Shown in pieces: positions 13,701 to 25,850 of a DNA stretch of 64,000 bases. A program made the translations under genes and the position numbers. The notes under the pieces are model-generated. The model was given only the letters and a program-made list of their open reading frames with translations. It was not told where the DNA came from and did not search any database. The DNA is from Trichoplax sp. H2 (Eukaryota; Placozoa; Uniplacotomia; Trichoplacea), in assembly GCA_003344405.1 (NCBI GenBank), contig NOWV01000006.1, positions 496,001 through 560,000 on the forward strand. The letters are read 5' to 3'. Positions within the stretch are counted from its first letter, which is position 1. Every line of letters starts with the position of its first letter.

Positions 13701-16452
13701 TCTGAACTGCCATTTAATTGCAGATGAAAACAAGCAATGGTGTCGACTGGTGGCATTTATTACTACTTCTTTAGATCGTTCAGACTATGATGAATATAGC
13801 AAGACAGTAATTGAAATTAGAAAAAATTTAAAGGGCGTCCTATCGACAAATTCTAATCCTGATGATGTACACGTAGTAGAGCATCTACCATTGACCAATA
13901 ATGGTAGTGAAGATTATAAAAGGCTACCTGCAAATATTGTAATTAATTTATTAGAAAATATTTCACTAATGATAAGTTACTTACATTATTACAATAGGCA
14001 AGATCGATGACAAAGCTCTTTTGCAATATCACCGCTTAAACTTTTATGCCGATTATAATCAAAGTCTCCTTCAATATATTGACACTATATGGAAGGTGCA
14101 GCGTATTAACCTAAATTGATTTAGTTAATATTTTTATTTCTAAGATTGTGTAGACATTTTAATGCATGCTATATCTCAAATTATAGAAATGCACTAATTT
14201 AGATGAACAGATCGAACCTATTACTGCCGATGAAGCAACATTTTTAAGTAATGGATCCTCGATTAATGCTGTTAGACTTGTCAACCTTATTGAAGATTGG
14301 TTAGAATCTAAGGTAAGTCAATGAAAGACGCTTCTTGCGTACGTCTTAATTAAACACCTTACCATACTGTCTGTGATTTTATTATTGACATAAGTTGCTT
14401 TTATATTGTATTGCAGTACAGTGGTTTAAAGCTACCTAAACTTTTGGATTTTATCCTTCATAAAAGTTTTAAAGATGTGTATAGATACGTTAGTGGAGAG
14501 ATTGCAAACTTCATTGAATTGAACAACGAAAGCATTGCAGCTATTGAAGATAGTAAACGAGATAAACGACAACTGATCGACAATAACAGTGATTTAGAAA
14601 CTAGTAGCTCTAAGCGGATTAAATTTATTCTTCCTTCGATAAATAATCAAATCAATAATATGATAAGATATGTTAAAAAAGGCAATATAATGGAGACATT
14701 CGGGTAATTATTTCTATTCATTAAATAGTATTTTATAGCTACAATTATTCTAATTAAAATGAACTCATTCATGTTGTATCTCATGGTTTATTAAGCAATA
14801 GTAAAGAGGTGAAATGCGACGTAATTCTCGATATTTCAAATAAACTAAAGGAGAGATGGAGAGCAAAACTGTACAAGTGTATTGACGCTTCACCTTTAGT
14901 GGTAATTGATCGAGACAACAGGTTTATAGAGCAATATGGAAACTTCTAGTTTATATTGTCATTTTTGATCATATTCTGAAATTTCTTTAAGATGAGTTCG
15001 TATTTTGATAGTATATTTCAACTCTTTGCGTAAACATGGAAAAATACATTTATTAATAAGCAAATCTTAACTTTTTCCTGTTATCATATGTTTTTCAGTA
15101 AATTCGTTTACATCGGTAGCCATTTCCATATTTTTGCTGCTATAAATATGGATTCGGGAGAAATCCTATGGGAGACAATATTGGGTGATAGAATTGAATC
15201 ATCTGCCACGGTCTCTGTTTGTGGAAAATATGTTATTGTAGGTAAGGAATTCTCATACATAAAAGTTAAGTAGTTATGTATTATATTGATATTAGAGTTA
15301 TACTGTATATTTCATAAATTATAAACGGTAATTGTGACTTTAACAATGACTGTAGGCTGTTATGATCATCGAGTTTATACGTTAGACAGAACTACTGGGG
15401 CTATAGTATGGCAATTTATCACTAATGGACCCGTAAAATCATCTCCGTTGACGGATCCAGAAACTGGTCTAATTTGGATTGGATCTCATGATCACTATGT
15501 TTATGCCCTAAACATTACAGTTAATTTGCATACAGTAGTAGTCTATATTGCATTTTGATTGGGTTAGATCGCCCAGAATGAACATTTAATTTATTTGTTT
15601 GTATTAGGGAAAGTGTGCTAGATTTAGGATTGATTGCAAAGATGGATCTTGCTTTTCATCACCTTGTCTTGGCACCTCACCACGCTTGCTCTACACGGCT
15701 ACATTAGCAGGAACTATACTAGCAATTGATCCTGTAATTATCTACAGTATACGCGCGTATAAATTGGGATATAAATGAGCTTATTTATTAATTATGAATT
15801 ATTTCTACTATCGCTGCAGAATTATATAACTTTCTTTCTGTTCGATATCTTCAGGACAATGGAAATATTTTTTGGCAGTTTCATTGTTCTCGGGCAATAT
15901 TCTCTTCTCCTTGCGTGATTCCGGCCGGTATTTGTGTGGGTTGTACTAACGGTACAATTATTGCTCTTGACAATGAAGGAAGCGAAGTAAGAAATATGAT
16001 TACTATTCGATAAATCATTTTGGTAGCTATGCACTTGTATGTAATCATATATTTATTTACGCAATCGAATTCCGCTTTTCGCATAGCTGTGGCATATTAC
16101 ATGCAATCAACCGATTTTTTGCTCTCCTGTATTTCATAAAGACCGCATTTGGATTGGTTCACATGAATCTTGCGTCTACTGTATATCCATTTTTGGTAAA
16201 ATTTTATGGAGAAGGGAAACAACTAGCCCTGTATATTCTACACCTTTCTTGCATAATCTAGGAAGCCAGAACGATCTGTTTTTAATAGTATGTAGTACTG
16301 ATGGTACCATATACATAATGAATGCATTGAATGGTCATGTAAAAATTCGCCATCATTTGGGTGGTCAGGTTTTTTCATCGCCTGTTGCAGTAGGCGATCG
16401 TTTTCTTGTAGGCTGTAGAAATGATTATTTACATGCTTTCCAGCTGTCATAA
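10798..16452 (+). CDS. AASDH: Beta-alanine-activating enzyme (acyl-CoA synthetase family member 4), NRPS-like with PQQ-type propeller
   Basis: Twenty exons join in phase to 1037 residues (human protein 1098): 10798-11025, 11489-11541, 11681-11801, 11976-12090, 12179-12281, 12405-12480, 12585-12701, 12814-12957, 13079-13262, 13382-13557, 13675-13903, 13998-14095, 14187-14312, 14417-14703, 14796-14921, 15099-15241, 15356-15519, 15608-15733, 15855-15986, 16087-16452. Domain order: adenylation domain (about 1-530) with the phosphate loop TSGTTGRPKR (182-191), the substrate-amine aspartate in FDPS (D227), LYGITE, GDYVRKDENG (404 on), and the catalytic lysine in NNGKID (K517); a carrier domain with the acceptor serine in NGSS (about S573); a linker; then repeated beta-propeller blades such as IGSHDHYVYAL and VGCRNDY to the end. 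By family knowledge it activates an amino or carboxylic acid as adenylate and loads it on its own carrier domain; the animal family adenylates beta-alanine, while its wider role is unsettled. Weakest junctions: exons 4 and 15, in the poorly conserved linkers. Confidence 0.93.
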
Positions 16453-19400
16453 ACAAACCAACATTTGATATAGCTATTAAGATGGCATGCTTTAGAAATA
16501 GTAACTATCGATGTAGTTAGTTTCTAACTATAAATACTATCAATACGTAATATTTTAATGTACCGCATCATTTAATCATTATCTGATAATGCTATAGAAT
16601 GAATTACTCGCTAGTTACAGATACAAATAATAACTAAAAACAAAAGTCTAATTCTGTATAAATTATTTAAATGAATAATGAGAGATATTAGTTATAGCTG
16701 CTGTTACGAAAAACTTAAAAATAAGAGTTCTAAGGTCACATAAAATCATCAGCATGATAAATTCATCTAATCTTGAAATATACTTCGTAAATTTGTTACT
16801 TATACCAATATAGAAAACTTTTAAATGGTTCTATCGATAGACTGTATATCGACATTATATCTTTACTATAAAGTAAATTTTTCCTATGCGTGTATTTTAC
16901 TCAAACTCAGACTTTTTCGTATTTCATGCTTACTCTGTGTTAATAGTAAAGCTTTTAAACTAGGAGTTGTACATCGTAGTTTTTGTGTAAAAAAGGTGCA
17001 GGCATGAGAAGTGTTTATAAATATATCAAATAAAACTTTTATCAAATATAGTGTATTAAAGTCTTATCCTGCAATAGCCTGGATTACTTTTACATCTACA
17101 ATGAACGATATAGCATCGTACCATCTTTCATATTGATTTAGGTAATTAATTATTGTGCTTAAATTGCATATTCTGCAAGGGTATAAATATTACTTTGGCG
17201 AATATTTGGGCATCTTACCTGAATTAAGCTTTAGTTTGCGTATAAAATGATCAGGTACATTTTTTAATGAGCTCATGAGTATATTACTAAGAATTGGCAG
17301 AATATACATATTGTATGGTGCACATATTTCAAGTTCACGATTTACGTTCTTAATAATTGATTGCATATAGTTTATTTAGTTAATTAATTTCTGAAGGGAG
17401 AATTAAGCAACACTGCAGTAAAAGTTGCCTATAGCTTTATTAAGCATGAGCACAAAATACGAAGGTTTGAATTCATATTTCTCGATTACTTATAGACAAC
17501 TAGAATTTTTATAAAATGAAATAAAATACTCCATATTTGGCTCGTAGTCAAGTCAACAACTCTGTGTTTACTTTGTTAGCTCTTACTTAATAACAACCAA
17601 TCAAAGACATGTATAAAGAAGGCGAAGAAAATGGTAAGTAATAAAAACCAATGTTTATACAGTCCTGTATGTTTTTTTGATCGGAAAAATACACCACAAT
17701 AATGTTCTTTTCTTCTGTCTATCAAGATTTATCGTTCATGAGAAGATTAATCATTTGAATTATATGCTGAATTTAATTTTCTGTCTATGAAATTATTGGG
17801 TAAAGGTTTTATCTAGCAGAATTTTATGAAATAAACAGTTGATTATTTTTACAGTATAATCTGATTTGAAGTAATACAATCAATTTTAAATTTATTGATA
17901 GTAATTCTCATTTGATAATATTAGTTGACATTAGTTGACATATACCATACCGGAGGTATATAAATTGCCTAGTAATAAATTATTTTTAATTTCATCTTGC
18001 TAAGAATATCATACTCCGATTGCTCTCATATTACTCCGGCTAGAAAAACCGCATGCATAATTAATCAGCTTTCTCTTTTGTTAGAAAAATCAATTATTTT
18101 AATTACAGTCTGATCTGAGCATTTCTGAATTTTTGTTTAATACTAAATCAAGAACTTTGTTATACTAATTCTTGCCTAATTGTAATTAATAAATGCTCGG
18201 TAATATAGGTGGTATTAGGTAGCCAAGTTGCTTTCAATAATATCGCAATTTAATTATTCTCAAGATGCTTCGAACTCAAAAAACTGCCGGCGTTTTTGCT
18301 CTTTCTTATGTATTGCTGCGAAACTTATTAATGAAAGTGCAATTTCATTATAATTCACAATCATTTCTGTGTTTTGTTTAAGGCCAACAATTTTGTTTGT
18401 GCTTATTCTTACTTAGCTAATAATGTAGGAAGTAGAAAAACTTATCAGGTGTATAAATTGCTTTTAGTAATTCCGGTATATTCTAGTGGTATCATCGATT
18501 TCTCATTTCTTAGGATAGAAAAACCGCATACTACATCACTTTTATCCCGTTTTATTCTTCATTATAGAAATAATCATTTCCATACTATGGAATTGAAATT
18601 ACTAAAATCAAACTAGACTATCTGATGCTTAATTATGGCCCATAATATCTTTAATGGTATATAGTTAATTGCCGTATGTCAATATATGAAGATTAATAAA
18701 GTAGAAAGAACTATTAAGATCCACACATACAAAAAAATCAAAATATTTTGTATACTATAAAATAGGATAATAGGCAACGATATTTTCATCTTTTATCCAA
18801 ATGATCTCTGCTCAAATTTTTTTTTGGGGGGGGGGATTGATAACTGATCTATTTCTGAGTTTGCTTTAATTTCAAATCAAACAATTTCATATAGAGTGAT
18901 ATCAATTCTCATTGGATAATTATTAATCTATGTATTACACTATAGCTAAATAATGAAAATCGCTGTTAATCAATTGTGTTTATATAGTCTCATTTGCTAT
19001 TTAATTGGAAAATAGCTTGCAATATGGGTTGTCACTCATTTTTATCCTGCTATTGAGGAAAAGCAACCATTTCAATTATATTCTAATTTCAATATCTTAA
19101 GTGTTAAACAGAAGGGGAATACGTTGTTATTTAACTGTTGTCTCCATCGTTTCAACTTGATTGAATTAAACAAAAGATATTGAAGCATTTCCTTTATTCT
19201 ACCTCGGTAAATAGTAACGGTAAATAATACCAATGATTGTCGACACTTTAGCATTCATTTTTCAATATTTAATACTATAAAAATGAATGATTTACTCTTT
19301 ATCGCCATATATAATCATCAACCCGTTTGATTGAATACAGTAATGCAAAATGGCGTCCATATGGTTTGTGTTGATTACTATCGTATCCAAGGTAAAAAAT

Positions 19401-20264
19401 AATAATTTTTGTTGTTTATGAAAGTAAAAAATCTTCTGTCGTATCTGCAGTATGCATATGCTCTTCCACACAGATATCCTATCTACAAGTAACCAAGTAT
19501 GGAATAAACGAATGATTGTATTACAATTAATGTAGGAAATAATTTTATCGTCTTGATAACTTGGCATACAGCGTAAAAAAGAAGAAGAAATAATACGTAA
19601 GTCAGTTTTTGAAGGAATGGATAATTCTAGACAAACTCTAACTATCTTCCTTACCATCTTTCATTCCTTTTCGTGATATAATAATCTCTTAATTGACCTG
19701 TTCAATATTACTTCTCAGTTGATGAATAATAACATTAGACAAATTAATACCATTAAGATTGACCATTTTTATAACTTTACTATCAAATTAAAGCGAATCG
19801 ACTCCAATCCAAATATCTAGAAGTATTTCTGGTTTATTACTGGATACCACAATAGCTTTCGCAGCATATTACTATCTGCTCTATATACTTATACCAGTGT
19901 GAATTTACGCGTATAATATACAGATTAGTGGAGAGATAGCACTATTTTTACGCTCTATACTGCGATGTCAATACATAGACACATTTTAGGCAATTGACCT
20001 AAGATTATATGTCTATATGTAAGTATACATGAAGAATAGGATGAAGACATCTATTTTTCATTAGAATCTGTAATAATTGTCTAGTCTCGCGCTGATCGTT
20101 TCTTTAACATTTTAACTTTCTTTAGATAAGTTGAAAGTTAATGGATTAACAATCAAACAGGAACATTAAAAAGCCTTGAAGAAAACTTACTTTTAAGTGT
20201 TGATAAGTTGACAACTAAATATTCAAGATTTAAACTATCCTCGTTATCATTTGCTAAAGTTGCG
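16453..20264. other. Intergenic DNA; one T-run/G-run tract
   Basis: No gene recognised in 3.8 kb between AASDH and the next open frame. Several short open frames occur but have no family features, no codon pattern and no matching splice sites. It contains a homopolymer tract at 18817-18835, listed separately, and a short direct repeat (attagttgac twice) at about 17922-17942. Loosely similar stretches around 17.95-18.1 kb and 18.45-18.56 kb share tagaaaaaccgcat and may be an old duplication. Confidence 0.45.
18817..18835. repeat. T9-G10 homopolymer junction
   Basis: Nine T directly followed by ten G, then attgataactgat. A near copy (T8 then G9, followed by aagtcgataattga) lies at 41062-41078. 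No element boundary could be fixed around either. Confidence 0.8.
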
Positions 20265-20924
20265 ATGGCTATTGATTGGAATAGACCATCGAATGCATCA
20301 GCACGATTTCGTCGTAGTCCTTTATTAATTGTTAACGAAAGTCCAACTATTCAAAAAGCCAAACAACGTAATATACAAGAAGAAATATCTCTCTACCAAC
20401 GATTAAAAACGATCCAAATGGATGAGAAATATTGTATTAATAAAATCAATATTAATAAACGCTTAACGGAATACAAATTTCGTGCTACAGTAACTATGAG
20501 TTCTGATTTACAACCTCATCATCAGACATCTTTTCAGGACACTAATCATCAACGAAAATCAAAGTTTCGTCAACGGCAGTATCAATCTATGCCACCTCCT
20601 TCTCCTAATGAATTTACACAAAGTGCTTTAACTCAGAATATCTTTCGTAGCCATAGTAAATATGGTACTGAATGGTTTAATGACAATTTAGCCAAAGTTG
20701 TCTCAAAATGGAGAATTGATAATCATTACGATCGTTATAATCCACCTTTTGAGGAGACTTATGCTTATATCAATACTATGCCACATGCAAGACCACCATC
20801 ATCCTTGGCTTCTTATTGGATTTCTAAAAAGCAACGCTCTAAAAAGCAAGCACTAATTAATTATGAATATAACCAGCGTTTATTAGAGCGTGAAATGCGT
20901 ACTGTTAAATCAACATCACCTTAG
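20265..20924 (+). CDS. Intronless gene of unknown function, basic 219-residue protein
   Basis: I do not recognise this protein. The open frame reaches back to 20208 without an ATG, so the first ATG (20265) is taken as the start, giving 219 residues. If an upstream coding exon exists, the acceptor would lie before 20265. The product is strongly basic, with many R/K/Q/N residues. It has no signal peptide or membrane segment. It shows a helical charged stretch around residues 25-60 (KAKQRNIQEEISLYQRLK), a low-complexity middle with a Pro-rich patch (MPPPSPNE) and a C-terminal part rich in Tyr/Trp (about 132-180). A length of 660 nt without a stop in such AT-rich DNA, and even codon composition, favour a real gene. 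It faces the other unknown gene (25851-26954) across 4.9 kb. A structural, RNA-binding or cytoskeletal role would be a guess. Confidence 0.7.
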   Translation: MAIDWNRPSNASARFRRSPLLIVNESPTIQKAKQRNIQEEISLYQRLKTIQMDEKYCINKININKRLTEYKFRATVTMSSDLQPHHQTSFQDTNHQRKSKFRQRQYQSMPPPSPNEFTQSALTQNIFRSHSKYGTEWFNDNLAKVVSKWRIDNHYDRYNPPFEETYAYINTMPHARPPSSLASYWISKKQRSKKQALINYEYNQRLLEREMRTVKSTSP

Positions 20925-21449
20925 AAATATATTTAATTAAAATATTCAAGGATAAGGTTAGTAAATACCACTAGTCTCATAAAGTAGTTTAATAGTATCG
21001 GACAACATCATTTTACCAAACTAAGTTAGATAGATCAGATATCCATCTTACATAGCCAAATCTTTCATGTCCCGACTACGATCTTAATAAAGAAAATACA
21101 TTCAGTTACAACATTACTGCTGCATATAATTACCATTCCTGTTAGCTACAATTAATGAAAAGTCCTTGGCTAGATGATTTTAGGTATGATATGATTACTT
21201 TAATTTAAAAAGATCAATCTAGTATACTCAAGCATTTCATATCTTGATTAGAGGCCTATCGGAATGATAATATTAGGCTCAATGATTATGGATAGTATAC
21301 TATCGCTTAAATCGAAAACATCAATCGAATTTGCTTAAGTATATTCTCATCTCGCTTCTAAACTTAATCAGAATATGTAATATTTGATAATGTCAGATAC
21401 GTAGCTATTGACATACAGGTAAAAATAATCTACCCTATCTCAAAATTAC
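20925..21449. other. Intergenic DNA, nothing recognised
   Basis: Short AT-rich stretch between the unknown 219-residue gene and the first decayed tandem array. No frame or element was recognised. Confidence 0.5.
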
Positions 21450-22000
21450 TTTATGATATTTAAAATCAGGATGACAGAAATTCTACTATCGATTGCATTA
21501 AGTTGAAGCAAGATTCTGTCTGCATACTTCGTGATTTGGTCTAATCAGTGTGTTTATACCGTTATGACTGAGCCTTATAAAGTAGCACGATAGTATTATT
21601 AATAATTAATTCTATCCAGCCTCCTACTCATAGAGCATATGTGATAAGGAAATGTTTCAGTGAGCATTTTATGCCAATCGATCTATTTGCTAATGCAGAA
21701 TAACAATCTTATGTGCTCGTACATAGAAGGATTTATTATTAGCATTTAAATCACAGGGACAGAAATTTATCACTACGATTGGGCCGTATAAAGTGAGACA
21801 ATAAGGTTATTAATAACCAATTTTATCCAATCTCTTACTTATAGAGTAAATGTGATATGTAACTTTCGATAAAAATTTCATGCCAGTCGATCCGTCCGCT
21901 ACTGCAAAATAGCAATCTCATGTATACGAAAGGATTTGTCATGAGCATTTAAATTACGAGGACAGAAATTTAACAACCATTGAAATGTACTAAGATTATA
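21450..22000. repeat. Decayed tandem repeat, unit about 205-210 bp, 2-3 copies
   Basis: Two recognisable copies start near 21573 and 21784 (ccttataaagta / ccgtataaagtg). Both continue through variants of ttattaataa, ttctatccag or tttatccaat, atagagcatatgtgat, catgccaatcgatc, caatctcatgt, aaggatttgt, gagcatttaaat and gacagaaatt. A partial earlier copy ends near 21470-21490. The order of words is kept while bases have drifted, as expected of an old tandem duplication. Confidence 0.65.
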
Positions 22001-22014
22001 ATCCTATACTCGGT

Positions 22015-22700
22015 AATTTAATCTAGTGGGCTTGCTTTATACCTTATAATTTGCCCTTGGACGTAAAGCAATAGTGTTATTAATAGCATATATAAAAGTC
22101 AAACAGTTGCGTTAGAATGCTTTGCAATTTAATCGAAAAGGTTTATTTTATACTTTGTAACTTGCCCTTATAGATAAGATAATGACGTTATTCGTAGTTT
22201 TATTGCAGTTATACACAGAAATGAAATAAACTACATTCATATCCTTGGTAATTTAGCATCATAAGTTTGTTGCATAGTTTATAAGCTGCTCTTAAACGGA
22301 AGAATAACAATGATGATATAGTAGTAAATTCTGTACAAATCGTACACAGAAATGAAGACTATGGTCGTTTGCTCAACAGTTTAATTTTATAGGTTTAATT
22401 TATATTTTATAACTTGACCTTTAACGTAAAGTGGCATTATTGTTAAGAAGTTTCGTCTAATTTATGAACAGTAAAAAAAAAAGATTACTGCTCTAGGCCC
22501 AGTAATTTGATCTGATAGGCTTGTTTTATACCTTGTAACTTGTATTTTAAAGTATCATAATCATATTTTTGTAGTAAATCCTATTCAAGTCGTTTACGTT
22601 TAGCATGTTTGTTGTAAATATGACGATGCAAGGCTATATTTAAGTCCATAGTCATTTAGGTAAATGCATTTATTTATACTTTATGACGAGCTTGTATCAA
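22015..22700. repeat. Decayed tandem repeat, unit about 110-130 bp, about 6 copies
   Basis: A phrase of the form gg(c/t)tt(g/a)(c/t)tttatac(c/t)ttataacttg(c/t)cctttaacgtaaag begins near 22029, 22139, 22263, 22392, 22517 and, more worn, 22660. Steps are 110-143 bp. Several units also share aatgaa and gtagtaaat(c/t)ct words further on. It directly follows the 210-bp repeat and may share its origin. No coding capacity. Confidence 0.65.
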
Positions 22701-25700
22701 ATTTCTATTTGATAATGAAAATATTTCAAATATTTTACGCCAGCTTGTCCATTATTTGTAATAATGAAGATCTACATCTATTTACTAGCCTATTTTGAGG
22801 TGCATGTAGTAGCTAATTCCTTCCTGTTACGTTAATCTTAGGGATTTTATCTAAATTTAGGGATTAGGTGATGGAAATCCGCATGATCATCATAAATACG
22901 AGGCTTTACTAGCAACGTAATAACAGGTTTGACATAGAAAACTGGTAACAACAATCCTAGACATAATTTTGAATATGTTTAAATAGGTATAAAACTAAAG
23001 AAATGGTGGATAAAACTTGTAAAATAAATGATGGCTAACAGAACAGACTACATTTTAAGAATATGCAACAGGAAATATAATCGAGTCTACGGAATTACGT
23101 ATTATGCTAACTATTACAGCTTAAAAATTAAACTGCTAGATATACAAATTATCTTTTAAATATTTCCATATCAACTCTACATTGCCAGCGATATTTTCCA
23201 AAATTTATCATATTTCGGCATTTAACAATTTCGAGTCGTTAAATTATCAGCAATTATAACCGACAGTATAAAATAAAATTATCTGAGGGCACGAATGGAA
23301 GTAGGATAAATCACAAGCAGTCAATGAATTCTTGCAAAAAGTTAATCGCGATTTTGTGCATGATTCCTAACTCATATATAACTCTTGATGCGTTCATTGC
23401 AGTTAAAAACCAAGAAAGAGTATTTTACGTCATTTAGTTATGGCCAATAAAATGAAGGCAAAACACAGCACCATATTGACAGCTGCTAGCTGCAGTAGCT
23501 GATATATAAATCCAAAGCTATTCTGCACGTATACAAACAGATAGATTTAAATTTATATAAATAGTCAATAGTCAAGATAAATGTAATAACCCTGATGAGG
23601 ACTGGATTTAACCTGGCTTGAATGAATGGTAAAATTTAATGGCTGAATTTAACCGACAAAGAAGTTATTTAACCAAGAGATACTGGCCCAAATAAATCAA
23701 AATAGCTTCATATCACTTCTTCGAAGTGCTTGGATGTAACAGTTACTGGTATTACCGAAAAACATTTTACTAAATCAACTAGTTTTACTACCTCGATTTT
23801 ACTGTGGTGATTATTTTTTGTTTATAGATCATTCTCTCCTATATCTAGTTTTAAATTTATTGTACAATGATAAGATATCCTTTCTTGTTCGTATTTCATT
23901 AATTAAATCAATATTTTAGTATTAGATTGCCAATTTGCTATTATAAAGCTAGTCAAATTCTAATTCTTATTCATTATTTAAAGATGTAAAAGTCATATAC
24001 TAATTATCATCATCACCCCTAGTTTTAATTTTAGACGATAGTTCCAAACAAATTTTATTACAAGAATATAATTCGTATTTCTCAATTTACGATACTAAAT
24101 TCATTTATAAATTGTCATTATTACTGATTCGGTAAGTGGATTAAATATATTCCGATCTAGATCATAATATTAAATGTAGATGCCAATCTACTAATCTCAA
24201 CAATTGCAGCACTTATACGATAGTTCAGCTCTGATAACAACCAAAAAAATGCCTGTCTGATGAATATTGAGAACATGAACCCCTGTTTTTAAAGTATCGC
24301 TATAATTTGATGACAGATCTCTGCTTGCCACAGATGTACAATCTCCTTAGTAGATTCATGATTATGAATTAAAATTTCGACTTTCTTTCGTAAAATGAAA
24401 TATTTTAGACAAAATCCTGTTTACTATAATTCTTAAATCTTATATTCTATGAGCCATTGGAAATAATTTATTATTAAAAATATCATTTCTACTTTATCAT
24501 CAACAAAAATTAAATTGATTGCGTTAGTGTGACTGATATAGGGTAACTATGAGTGAAATAGCAACTTAAAATTATGGTACCATACGTTTGCAAATTCGTT
24601 TCATTAAAATTGTGACATGATTACGTGAAATAAAAAATTTTTATTAACGTTGGCTCGGTATGCTGAATCCTTTATTGTAAATTTGTTCTGAAACGTAATT
24701 TATCCTCGATAGCATGATTAAAATAATATAAATATTAAAAATTACTCGTACTTATCGATAACCGTGAAAACATAAATTAATATACATCAATGCCTTAAAC
24801 ATGGACTTCAGTAAAACATTGAGAAGATGCCATTGCGCCCACAATAATGGATTCTAAGTAACAACGTAAATATATATATGTTATACATTAAATGATTGAG
24901 GACAAGATAGGTAATAGCCTATTCAATGGAATTTTATCATGAAACACAGACAATAAGACAGGCAGAATAAAATGTTAATGAACTAGTAATTCTACTACAA
25001 CTACTTTTAATTATTAGTTTCTATGATATTATATTCTATTTCTACGTGTATTAAACATGGGTGAAATTAATTCACTTATGATAAGGAGGTGACCTGATAT
25101 CTATAGATAATTATCATATCTTAATGCTTCCCACTAATCTATAGATTTAAAATTCTGATGGAGTAAGGAGACAGCATTATTTTCCGTTTTTATTTCAAGT
25201 ATCTAGCTTGATCAAGAATCGGTTGAGATAGTTCAAAACCTAAATTGTAGTTATAATCCCATACTCGATACATGTACTATGATATAAAATAAATTTTTCG
25301 CTATCAAATTGGTTTAAGCATAGCATGAAATGTTTCTTAAGGCAAGTTATAGGTTGCACCCACATGATATGTTAGGAATGTTGATTAGAACATCGTTGAA
25401 ATAGCAAAAAGAGAAACGATGGCGATCGTAAATTAATATAATTAAGAATATATCAGCTGATCAATTTTCGTTTGTCATTTTAGGTGTAAAATTTTAAATC
25501 CTACGACATAATGATAATCAAGAAAAGGTTTTCACATATTTTTATAATTCTATTAAAGTAATGTATAGGCTTTTTTTTATAGCAGATGCAATTTGGTTAA
25601 TCTACTTCAAGTACGTTACGTAAATTAAACTTTATTGGAAAGACAGTAAAGGAGAAATATACGTAGATGTATTAGCAAGGTAATAAGCAATGCGATAGTT

Positions 25701-25850
25701 ACTTCATAATAGTATGAAGAAAAATAATATACAGTAGTTGCTGTTTTACAGGGTGCTCCTTTAGTAAATAGAGATTTGGTACATGTCATGGATTATTTTA
25801 CGATGACGATATTATTACGTATAAAGTTAATCCAGTTTGAATCTGTGAAA
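22701..25850. other. Intergenic DNA, nothing recognised
   Basis: About 3.1 kb of AT-rich DNA between the tandem repeats and the convergent unknown gene on the minus strand. No open frame of useful length and no known element was seen. Confidence 0.45.

Noticed and set aside
20208-20264. TTG at 20208 as start of the orphan gene
   Set aside because: Animal nuclear genes start at ATG. The first in-frame ATG is at 20265.
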